This document shows, piece by piece, positions 12,546-21,962 of a DNA stretch of 64,000 bases. Source of the stretch: Symbiodinium natans (Eukaryota > Sar > Dinophyceae > Suessiales > Symbiodiniaceae); assembly GCA_905221605.1 (NCBI GenBank), contig CAJNDS010002096.1, positions 124,001 through 188,000 on the forward strand. The letters run 5' to 3'. A model generated the notes under the pieces. The model was given only the letters and a program-made list of their open reading frames with translations. It ran no database searches and was not told the DNA's origin. Within the stretch, counting starts at the first letter, position 1. Every line of letters begins with the position of its first letter. The position numbers and the translations under genes were made by a program.

Positions 12546-13617
12546 GCTGTAGCAGCTTGTGTGGCTTAAGAAACCGCGGGGGGAGGGGGGGGGGGGGGGG
12601 CGTTTGGGGGCGCGGCCACCCCAACTCAATGAATCTTCACTCGCTGTTTCAGTTGGATTCCGTGATGTTGTGATTGGGTGGGAGACGAGCCCCTACTCAG
12701 CCCCACTCGTTCACAGGCATCTAGCTCATTCTAGCTCCTGGTACTCACCGGACGGCTTCTCTCGAAGAGCTGCCACCTGCACCCAGGGCCCAAAACACAA
12801 GGATGACATCGTACCCAATGTATGTCTAGGCTGCCTCCTCTTCATACGTCAAACCAAAGTGGCCAGTTGGCAGTGATGTATTTCGAGCTCCAACACTCGT
12901 CCAGCGTAAAAGGCTTCGATCCCTGTGGTAACATGTTGCTGTCGCCTCCTCGCGGAGATGCAACAACTCGCTCTCCTTCTCCTGCGGTGTCGAAGGAGCA
13001 CAGGCGCAGGCTTAAACCTACGGACACCCCAAAGCCCCAGCCTTTGCGCTGCCCTGGGCATGTTGCAGCTCCGCCTGGCCACAGAGAGAAGAACCTCCCT
13101 GAAACACATGTGCAGATCATGATGATCTCGTGGTCGCTGCTTTCCTGGCCTGTAGCCGAAGCAGCTCGCGCTCCGCGGGGCAAAACTGCTGTGCCAGTGA
13201 CAGGCGCCGTCCTGCACGATCTCGAAACTCAAGCATTCAAGCTCCCTTCAAGCTTCGCGCAAGTTTGCAAGTTTGGCATGGGTTGACCCAACATGTTTGT
13301 GGCCTCGCTCGCCCAGCTTCGTGGCGGTCTCTTGCAGTCGCTGGCGCCACCTGGCAAGCAGGGACGATGAGCGAATAGGACCGAGGCATATACATTTCGG
13401 AGCCACGGCCCGACACGGCTCTACCGAGTTCCGGCTCTATGCCTGGTCTTTCGGAGCATCGGCACACAGCACACACAGCAAATCACAGAACAAGCAGACA
13501 GCCCGCTGTCTCCCTCCCAGCTGAAGATCCTGCAGCTCTGCCTCAAAGCACTGTGCTGCAGGTGTGGAACAGCAACAGTGGAGCTCAAGCTGTCACGGTA
13601 CTGTAGTCCCTGCATAC
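12546..13617. other. G-run and unassigned sequence
   Basis: A run of G with one interrupting a lies near 12579-12600. A minus-strand stretch ending in TGA near 12845 looks like a short C-terminal exon (a frame through IEAFYAGRVLELEIHH), but a second frame is equally open. No firm gene. Confidence 0.3.
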
Positions 13618-14983
13618 CCTTGCTTCTCCCAGCTTGTCATCAAAGATGGACATCTGATATGGTAACTGGTAGGCTTGAGAGCCTGATTCTAGAAGATTGG
13701 CGCTTGAGTTCAAGTACTGCCTTTGAAACTCCGAAGCAGGCGCAGCTGAGGAACTTGCCTGGAGCTCCTGGAGGAAATTCTCACTCTCGCTGAGTGGTGG
13801 CAGCCCGTTCTCCTGAATATAAGATTTAGCCGCCATGCTGCAACCGACGCAGGCCAGCTTGAGCAGACCGTTTCGGAAGCTCCTCCAACCGCTTTTCTAG
13901 GACTTGCCGCTGCTGCCTGATCAACATCTTGCAGGCTCCAGTGCCAGTGTGCCGTTTGAGAAGAACATTGCTGCGCCAGAGGCAAGACAGCCTCAGGCTT
14001 GCTTGCCTGTCTTCAAGCCTCAGCAGTGGGGGGCTCTGTTGTTCTTAACGTAGAGCGTTACCATTTGTTCGCTGCGAGGTGCACACCCCTGCACTTCCCC
14101 GCTTCTCTCGGGAGCTTTTCGTTTTGTTCTGCTCCCCTTTGAAGAGGGAAGGGGGACGGGGGGGAGATGGGCACTTAGAGCCTCTTAGAGCTTCTCAGCC
14201 CCTTCTGAGACCCTTCTGAGCCCCGGTGCGCGCGATGCAGCGCTTGGAAGTGCAGCGTGTGGCCAAGCTTGCGCAGGGCCTCCCCAATCTCGGCATTTCG
14301 GCTGAAGAGATGCTGACAACAAGTGCAATCTTGTACACAGCAATGCATGATGCTTCGTATGCTTCGTGCACCCAAAACCGCCTCCCGAGCAAATCGCAGC
14401 CAATTCCTGCATGTAACAGAATCACGGCATGCCGCGTGTGGCTTCAAATCAAGACAAAAATGGGCCACGGCTCCTGCTAGGGAGGCTTTTGACAGTGAAC
14501 TCTTTACGGAAACCGAAGCCCTGTCTTAAGGCCAAAGAGGCGAATCCAAAATACGGGCTGTGGATACGAGAACATCCGAGTGGGATGGGCCCACTATCCC
14601 TCTCTTGCTGTGGCTAGACTGCTACATAGAATACCTCTCGATGGTCCTTGAAAAGTAGTAGGAGGTTTTGCCTCGTTTTCTGCAAAGACACTGAGACCTT
14701 CAGCGAGGTAGAATCGGTTGAATTGACTCGAAGCTGCATGCAGATGCGCAAAACCCTCCGGACTCGGATCCGCGGACTCCCCCGGATTCCTTTGTATTCC
14801 GGCGAACTTCTGCGTCCTCTGCACCGGCGCCCGCGCTGCCACGCGGAGCTCCCGAAGCTCGGCTTCCAGTGCCGCCACCCGCACAGCCACCTGACAAAGA
14901 TGGAAGATAGCTTCAGGTGGCGTGGAAAACAGTCTTTGTTTCCCGTGTGCCTCCTCTTCCTCATCTCGCTCGTCTTGCTCCAT
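13618..14983 (-). CDS. Coiled-coil protein gene, partial, unknown family
   Basis: Four minus-strand exons join in frame. Exon one is 14951-14983 and starts at an ATG with MEQDERDEEE. The others are 14817-14890 (VAVRVAALEAELRELRVAAR), 13884-13917 (QQRQVLEKRLE) and 13618-13812 (SESENFLQELQ ... SIFDDKLGEAR). Donors are GC (60-nt intron), GA, GA and finally GTATGC. Phases are 0, 2 and 0 and match at every joint, and the first acceptor has a clear pyrimidine tract. Exons one to three form a continuous Leu/Glu/Arg helix typical of a coiled coil, and exon four is Ser/Gln-rich. The ATG at 14983 may be the start or internal, and further exons downstream are likely. The 0.9-kb intron between exons two and three is the least certain link. 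No family recognised. Confidence 0.55.
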
Positions 14984-17295
14984 GCCGCACCCCAAGCTGG
15001 AATCCCTATCACCTGTGGTCACAACATGTAAACTTGTAAACTAAAAAGCCTCCCGTCTCGACTTCAGCTCCCAGTACCATGGTGACCAAGGAAGATTGTG
15101 CAAAGCTCATCTCGAGATGACCCTCCGATCTCCTGTACAAACCTGTTCCGTCATGGGCCAAAGGCAGGGCGAGTTCCAGCCGTTGGGCGGAAGGATTCAG
15201 GAGTTTGCATCAACAACAACGTCTTTGCAACAATGCTGGCAATGCTTCGCGCCCATGGGGCCCAAGTGGCCCAAAGACAACGTTTTCCGGCTGTCCAGTC
15301 GCGAAACTCCGGTTGGAGTCACGCTGCGATTAAACTTGTGGGAGTCGGTCGGCCGAACTCGATCATTCGGCTGTGTACTGCCGCTCTTGGCGTTCTCGGG
15401 CCTGTAGGGTCCAATGAATAGTCCACGGTTTCAGTCGTTTCCAGTGACTTTCTTGGGGATGCAGGGACAGGCTGCGGACGCTCTGCGTTGCCACTCGCAG
15501 CAGGCTTAAAATCTTGGCTGCGGCTTTTGGCAAGTGGCAAGGGGCCTGAATTGGCAACTTCTCATTTCTTGGCATGTGCCGCGTCCAGGGGGAGGCCGAG
15601 TTCCACAGCTCACGTGAGGCAAGCGGCCCGCAGTCGTCCTGGACCAAGAAGTGTCATAGAGAGAAAGGAGTCATCAGCAATTTAGACAACGTATCGCAAA
15701 AGAGCTTCCAGACGTTCCGTATCGTTCCGTGAGCCTGTCCTGCGCACAAGCCGGACAGCAAAGAGGCAACCTGTGGAAAAGAACACAGGTTAGCGCTTCT
15801 GTGCGGTGATCTCACACGAGAGAAGCCCTCAAAAAGCCTCGTGGAGGCGCTGTGTGTCGATGGGTGGGTCGCCGGGCTCCTGCCCAGAAACTACAGAAAC
15901 TACAGAAACTACAGAAACTACCAGTAACAGCTGGGAAGGGTACAGCATCTGCTGCTTCTACATATCTCCACCGCTTGATGAGCGGGTCCCTGGAGACATG
16001 TGAACTTTTCCAACCCCAACGCAGTCTCCTTCTCAGACTCGTTGTACTGAGCGGCCTGGCTAGGTTTTGGGTCGCACACGGACAGAAAGCATGAAGCTTG
16101 CAGAATGGCCGGAAGCATGTCCATGCAGAAACCTTCTGCAGGTTTCGGGGCCAGTGACTTGAGCTGCGAACCTCCAGCACCATGCGCTCGCAAGCCTTCC
16201 ACGAGGCACCAGCTTTCTCTGGCTAATCCCTGTTCAATCCGAAGAGGAAAAAAACACGCAACAAAGCGACCCCAGGGCCCCAAAGAGCCCCGTTGGCCTC
16301 GACGGCCGCCGCGCAGGCACGCACGGAGAGGAGGTCGAGATCGGCGCGGCCTTCCTTTGACAAAGGACCAAGATCATAAAACTAGAGTGTGCCCAGCAAA
16401 TTCCTGGAGAATGCCAGGCCCTGACAGCAAAACCCCTGAGGCATTCATCGAATGAGATCAAGCCCGGGGTATATATTTCAAAGGCGAACCCCCAAGGAAC
16501 ACCACGCCACTAAGCCGAAAGCAAACATGAAAGCGCCTAGCCCTGAGGTCGCGAGTAAAGCAGGATGTCACCCTTCATACCCCTGCAACAGCTTCAAAAG
16601 CCATAGCACCTCGAAGATGGCCTTCAGCCCGGCCATGCGAAGGTGAGACTGTGCAGGCTCCTGGACTTTCCAGACTCGTCGCACAAGACTACGCTGAGGC
16701 AATCATGCGGTGCTCAGTCCTCCCCCAGGCGTGCCAGCAAAGCCTCACGACTTTTGTGGGGGCTAGTGCTGACAACGTGCGACAAAACCTTCTTCCTTGT
16801 TCCCGGGCCTCGACCCCCGCAAGTTGGGCAGAGACAGCGGAAGCGTCCTGCCCAAGGTCAGCGGGCAAGGCCTGAAACTGCGAGAAACTGCACATGCCTC
16901 CAGCATCTCCGCATTGTCGTCATAGTGAGAGAAACAGCAAAACGCCTTCAAGGAACACCATGAAACGGTATGCGTGGGGAGGTTGACCTACTAGAACCGC
17001 CTGCTCCACACAGTCAGTGGCGCCCTCGCGACGCAGCGCATTCACGATAACCTGTGTTCACACCCACGCATGCCCAGAGCTACCAGTCGCAGCACGCGCA
17101 GTTGCAGCATGCCGCAATGCAACACAAGGCGGGCCAAGGCCACCTCCGCGCCCTTCGCGTCTGGGCGCTTCTTGCACCTCCAATGCGGCTTGGACCACCC
17201 AACGTTTTCAAGTTCTGCATCTTTTCCATTACGTGCTTTTCAAAAACACCATCATTTCTCAAAAGCCGGTCAGGACCATGACACTGCCTTGGTGT
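14984..17295. other. No supportable gene; short AAACTACAG repeat
   Basis: A 9-bp tandem repeat (aaactacag, four copies) lies at about 15892-15922. ORFs elsewhere overlap on both strands without motifs. A minus frame at 16690-16895 has an Arg/Leu helix-like composition but no splice support. Confidence 0.35.
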
Positions 17296-17301
17296 TGATC
17301 C

Positions 17302-17343
17302 CCATGATGATGGTGATGATGATGATGATGATGATGATGATGA
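17302..17343 (+). repeat. GAT trinucleotide microsatellite
   Basis: Tandem gat units interrupted once by ggt. It would encode poly-Asp, Met or His in shadow frames and is not part of a recognised gene. Confidence 0.9.
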
Positions 17344-17701
17344 GGGCGGTGGTAATGATAGTGAGATTTTGCAATACAAAGATGAATAAGTAAAGAGAAC
17401 ATAAGCACAGCCTCGCCATGACCATGAGCATAAGACAATACACAAGGAAAATCAATTTGTTTGGGGCCTTTTGTGGTCTTGAAGGCCACAAGAAGGTAGA
17501 AACAACACTTGCACCAGGGAGGAGATGCTCTCATGGTCATGTGCTTATGCGATTCCTTGTCGTGGTTTGTCATGTTGACATGAGAAAACAATCAAGATAA
17601 TAAGGACTATACGAGCACGGATGGCAAGAACAAACGTAATGACGATAATCAACAGTCAACATCATAATATAGAAGGAAAGGTCATGGCAACATTATTTCA
17701 G

Positions 17702-17724
17702 AACCCTAAACCCTAAACCCTAAA
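17702..17724 (-). repeat. Short telomere-like CCCTAAA triplet
   Basis: Three ccctaaa units in a row, the reverse complement of TTTAGGG. Isolated TTTAGGG-like pieces also occur near 18108, 18350 and 49288. They are too short to be more than seeds or chance relics. Confidence 0.7.
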
Positions 17725-19683
17725 AACAGTTCCCTCGGATTCATCGATGCCTTTGAAACTTCACAACAAGGAGGACAAGAAGTGGGTATTCACATACACA
17801 GTCACTCCGGTGGCAGCGCATTGCGCCGGCTCTTCAAGAAGGAATACTTCATGCTGAATACTTCATGCAGACTCCTGCCACTATGAATAGCCGATGGCGG
17901 TCAGCTGTGACCATAAGGCGCGGTCACTTGCGACCGCCCGACGGAGGAGAGGCTCAATGAAGTCTGGATCAACTGACTCACAAGAACCACATCTTGGGGG
18001 TCACGTGTATGTGTGCGTGTGTATATACATATATACATGACCCAGGGCTGCTTGCCCCGTGGTTTCAAGCCGTAGGGCTGGGGCCCCCCATGTTTCTTGG
18101 GCTTTTGAGGTTTAGGGTGTAAGGTGAGTGCTGAAGCACAGGAGCCCCAATAGGTGGAACCAGTGCAAACATCAGTTCCCAAACACCAACTGCATCCATG
18201 GCTCACAACGTCTACACACTTACCAGTTTCATACGCAAAGCAACTTCTGACGTGCATGCTCAAGGGTTACTGTGCTTTGGGGCTACGAGCAACAGGTCAA
18301 ACGACCTGCCTGACTAAGCCTACACATGAGTGAGCGCTCAACAGTTAAGGTTTAGGGGTTTAGAGTTGGGGGACCAAGTAACCCCGAGCAACCCCGAGCA
18401 GCCTCGCACTGTGGCCTCTGCTGTAAACACAGAGTCGCAAGCGACCCTCGTGGACATGGTCGCAAGTGACCTACCTGAGGTGGCTACAACCGCTCCCCGA
18501 GCCGCATCCCATCCAAGCCGCATTCGCCGTGTTCCACCCGCACAAGCCCGCGGCCCACCTCCGAGCCGCTCCGAAGCCGCGGGCACCCGACTCCGGAGCC
18601 GCATTCCACCAATCCAAACCCACCTTTATCCGGGAAGGTCCATCCATCCGAACGCGCGGCCCCGAAGATTCTGCGTTGCATTTACTACTCAGCCACGTTC
18701 TACCCATTCAAACCGGCGGGCCCTCAGCTCCCGAACCGCACTCCACCCATCCAGCCAAACGCGTTCGATCAAAAAAACTTCTGTTTGGGGGATCACAACA
18801 ACAATCATCACTGTCATCATCGTCATCATCACCATCATCATTATCATCATCATCAGCTACATCCTCATTATTTGGTGACGCAGCTTAAGAACAACAATGG
18901 AACAGAAATGCCACCCGAACATGTCGACACGTGGTGCCTGTTTCAAAGATCGCCAAAATTATGCACACCAAGGGTTCTGTAATTGCGCAGCACAGGAAAA
19001 CGGAGAAAACAATGGAAAAAAATGAACGACTTGCCAGCAATGCTACGAGTGATGCTACAAGCAATGCTACCAGCCACGTACTTCTAAACATGCACCATGA
19101 CAATGGGGTACTCGTAATGATACAAATACAAACAATAGCCGCAACAATCATAGTAGTAGAGGGCATGATGATTGGTGACGATCATGGCCTGGCAAGGTCG
19201 CAGAAGGCTCTAAGGGCAGCAACTGCTCCGCCGATCACATCCATCCTCCATTCTGCACTGTTTGCACCGGCAAGAGCATCTGAGAGCAACTCACCATCAC
19301 TTGTCCGCTGCCATCAATTGCTACATTGGATGCGGGAAAGCGGTCCGAACAAGGCACACGAGACTGCTTTTAGAGCCCCTTCTGACAGGGTCCGTCGTGG
19401 GAACCGACGCGATCCTGTGAGCACCTGGGCATCGGTATACTGCGTGTGGAGACAAGACTCTTTAAAGTGGCTGAACCAATCTGAGAAAGAATCGGCTTTC
19501 TTCAAAGCACAACACACAGAGACAGTCTGAAACAAACTTCCAAGGACTGCCATGTGGGCCGTCAAAATTGTAGAGACTAAAACTGAAGATGATCCCTGCA
19601 ACCTGTGTGCAGGCCAATGTCCAATGTCTCTCTGCACGCCATCCAACCAAGGGTGTGTGTGTGGGCACAGCCGTGTTCGACTA
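17725..19683. other. No supportable gene; CAT microsatellite at 18790-18855
   Basis: A CAT/CATCAT-rich tract (about 18790-18855) and a 12-bp repeat containing aatgctac (19036-19072) are present. A plus frame at 18330-18790 is Pro/Ser/Arg-rich and low in complexity. No motif-bearing gene. Confidence 0.4.
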
Positions 19684-21063
19684 TCAGACCACCACCTCCA
19701 TGCTCTGGTGTGGCTTGGGCTGGCCTGCAACGGGTCCGCCGTTGATGATTGGGTTCTCAATTTGGCATTGGTTGGTTCCCCGCTCGATTTTGAAGAAGCC
19801 GTCTTGCCCCCAGTCTGCATTCCAGCTGTTGGCGACCTTAGTTGCTCTGCTGAAACTGATAGTCTTGGCACTTGACTCTGCACATGCCTCTGTCTTCTCC
19901 TGTCTTGGTTTGTGTGTGTGTGTGCCTCCGTTGCTGGCTACTGGTAGTTGCCGAAACCTCAAGATGAATCCTGTAGAAGGCTTGGAAGAACATGCTTTTG
20001 GAGAAGATTTGAGGGCACGACTGCATAAAAGCACGATCGAACTTGCGTGGCAAGCTGAACTAGAACATGAGGACATATCGACTGAGTCGGCCACCAGCCA
20101 GTAAGGCGTACCATTTTCCGTTCCCCAACCAAGAATCTTGATGGCGTGGCCACCTAGCATGGGATCCTTGAAGAAGAAGCCGGCCTTGTACACTCCAGAC
20201 TTGTATGAAAGGAAGCTCCGATGAACGAAGAACATACCAGTGATGGGTCCAGACTTGTAAATCTCCTGCATCATAGCTTGGGCACAGCTCGTTCCACTTC
20301 CCTGCTGGCAAACACTGTATCCAGCACTGCCGTAATGCTTGCTGGTGCCCCAGTCAGCACCATTGTCCACGCACTTCCTGGCACAAGAGGGGGTTGGCTC
20401 CTCGCCGGTACAGTTCTTGTAATGGGGCGAGGTCGTGTGGTGCGCACAAGGCTGGAGCTGGTACGAGTAGCACATAGACTTGTCGCCATAGTTGCCGCCA
20501 TCAACAATGCCAGATGTCCGGTAGTAGGAGTAGACAGTGGATGGCACACCTCCGTTACAGCCCATGTCACCAAAGGTGCAGCAGCTAGTCACGTCCTCCG
20601 CTGAAAGATGGACTTTCTGCTGGCCCTTACTGGCAATGCAGATGCGATCTGTCATCGCCTCGACACTGCCGAAAGCCCAGCAGGATCCGCAATCCGCTTG
20701 GTCCCGAATCTCCTTCAAGCTGGGGCAATCCTGAGCACGTGGGTCTGTCCTCCAGTCGAACTCGTCTGGCAGGTTCGAAACCTCTGTTGGGGCTTTGTAC
20801 GGCAGGACAGTGTTGTTGTCCAAGTCCTGCAGCGTCCCCATCAGAATCTTAACATCCTTTAGCGTGGCACCTGCAAAGCGGGTGTTCGGTCCGGCCGTCC
20901 AAGTCGAACCCTTGGCAGAGTTGACGGCGTCAATGAGCTCCTGGGTGACGGCCTTCTCCTTCAGTGCCTCCTCGTCCATCAACTCACCATGACTCTCCCA
21001 TCTCGCCAACCGCGCCGAGGACAGCGCAACTGCGGATGCAGCCAACAACCGGCGGAAAGCCAT
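19684..21063 (-). CDS. Cathepsin B-like cysteine protease (peptidase C1A)
   Basis: Secreted or lysosomal papain-family endopeptidase/carboxypeptidase. Exons 20095-21063 and 19684-19836 join to 373 aa. The N-terminus MAFRRLLAASAVALSSARL is a likely signal peptide, and residues about 30-95 match the cathepsin B propeptide region (KEKAVTQELIDAVNSAKGST). The mature part has DQADCGSCWAFGS (catalytic Cys128), GCNGG, a cathepsin B-type occluding-loop region (PCAHH at 206-209 followed by Cys-rich sequence), GGHAIKILGWG (His306) and YWLVANSWN (Asn326). All catalytic residues are present and the length is normal for the family. The intron (19837-20094, 258 nt) is GT-AG. It is a multiple of three and has no stop in frame, so an uninterrupted 459-codon ORF spans it. 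Without its removal the Asn motif is separated from YWL by 86 residues, so I read it as an intron. Confidence 0.92.
   Translation of the reverse strand: MAFRRLLAASAVALSSARLARWESHGELMDEEALKEKAVTQELIDAVNSAKGSTWTAGPNTRFAGATLKDVKILMGTLQDLDNNTVLPYKAPTEVSNLPDEFDWRTDPRAQDCPSLKEIRDQADCGSCWAFGSVEAMTDRICIASKGQQKVHLSAEDVTSCCTFGDMGCNGGVPSTVYSYYRTSGIVDGGNYGDKSMCYSYQLQPCAHHTTSPHYKNCTGEEPTPSCARKCVDNGADWGTSKHYGSAGYSVCQQGSGTSCAQAMMQEIYKSGPITGMFFVHRSFLSYKSGVYKAGFFFKDPMLGGHAIKILGWGTENGTPYWLVADSVDMSSCSSSACHASSIVLLCSRALKSSPKACSSKPSTGFILRFRQLPVASNGGTHTHKPRQEKTEACAESSAKTISFSRATKVANSWNADWGQDGFFKIERGTNQCQIENPIINGGPVAGQPKPHQSMEVVV
19837..20094 (-). other. Stop-free intron of the cathepsin B gene
   Basis: The intron begins GTGGCC and the following exon begins GTCGCC, so near-identical 6-mers sit at both ends. 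It encodes 86 in-frame residues of low complexity (Ser-rich, TGTGTG run near 19912-19922). Removing it restores the family motif YWLVANSWN. It lies in the conserved region between catalytic His and Asn, where an insertion of this size would be unusual. Confidence 0.8.
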
Positions 21064-21139
21064 GGCAAGGCTGTGACACGGTGTTCAGCTCGGGCACAGA
21101 GGCGATTGGCAGTTCTGAAGCCAAAAGAAAGCCGGCATC

Positions 21140-21173
21140 TACGTGCATCCACGTGCATCCACGTGCACCGCCC
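21140..21173 (+). repeat. Short 10-bp tandem repeat
   Basis: Three to four copies of gtgcatccac lie between the protease gene start and the clathrin-like fragment, exactly at the composition change. Confidence 0.8.
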
Positions 21174-21177
21174 ATAA

Positions 21178-21388
21178 TTCGATTCTTCAACTAATAAATT
21201 ATTGAAAGCTTCATTAACAACTGCATTAGTATCTCTTTGTACATGTTCTAAATAAGATTTAATTAATGGTATTTGTCCAGACATAGTAATAGTTTGTACA
21301 ACTCGTTTATTATCTAATTGCGCAGATAATTCAATTAATAATTCAGATAAATATAATGGATGTTCTTTTAAATCTTCATGCGATCCTT
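21178..21388 (-). pseudogene. AT-rich fragment of clathrin heavy chain
   Basis: On the minus strand about 68 codons are open and match the clathrin heavy-chain repeat region. Readable pieces include KEHPLYLSELLIELS, LDNKRVVQTI, IPLIKSYLEHVQ and NAVVNEAFNNLLVEE. The spacing corresponds to the well-known segment with a ...HTR(A/V)V... helix pair followed by VNE(A/S)LN and EEDY. Codons are almost all A/T-ending (TTA for Leu, GAA, ATT), very unlike the GC-rich genes around it. Homology stops abruptly at about 21178 against the 10-bp repeat and at about 21388 against GC-rich sequence. It has no start and no splice signals that fit. It could be a transferred fragment, a remnant of DNA from a food organism or symbiont, or a library or assembly chimera. 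Confidence 0.8.
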
Positions 21389-21725
21389 TCACTGGGATAC
21401 GGCACGGCAACGATGGCCGCTGGTGCCACCGCTTGCAGTGAGGCCTGGGACTTGACAGGAGATGGAGTCGGAGCTAAAGCCTGTTGCCTGTAAGCTCAGG
21501 AGGAGTAGAGCAAACAAAGCGTTTGGCAAAGATGTGCAAAACAGAGATAGAAACGATGATGAAACGGCGAACCTTGCGCCGGCGAGAGGTCCGACAGAGA
21601 CGAGTTCCAACTTCTCTCAAAAACACAGCTTGTGAGGCCCACGAGGCCCATGCGTACTCGACAAAGGGTACCAACAAGCCGATGCAGGTCGCTCCGCGGG
21701 CTTGGACCTCACCAGAACCCGGGTA
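21389..21725. other. No gene recognised
   Basis: GC-rich sequence with short overlapping ORFs between the clathrin-like fragment and the purine tract. Confidence 0.35.
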
Positions 21726-21962
21726 GAACGAGAGCGAGAGAAAGAAACGAGACGAGACGGGAGAGACGAGACGAGAGAAAGAGAGAGAGAGAGGGAGACG
21801 ACAGAGAGAGAGAGAGAGAGACGAGAGAGAGAGAGAGAGAGAGACGAGAGAGACGAGAGAGACGAGACGAGAGAGACGAGAGAGACCAGAGAGACCAGAG
21901 AGAGAGAGAGAGACAAGAGAGGGAGAGAGAGGGAGAGCGAAGGGAGAAGGAAGGAAGAAACA
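21726..21962 (+). repeat. Long homopurine GA/ACGAGA tract
   Basis: About 235 bases dominated by gaga and acgaga units on the plus strand, with scattered c and t. Overlapping ORFs in several frames are low-complexity artefacts rich in Arg/Glu or Ser/Leu. Confidence 0.9.

Noticed and set aside
11772-12629. 285-codon minus-strand open frame
   Set aside because: It spans two tandem repeats whose unit structure keeps several frames open, and its residues only mirror the repeat units.
20041-20570. Plus-strand frames opposite the cathepsin gene (for example 20221-20604)
   Set aside because: Antisense shadows of a gene with intact catalytic motifs on the minus strand.
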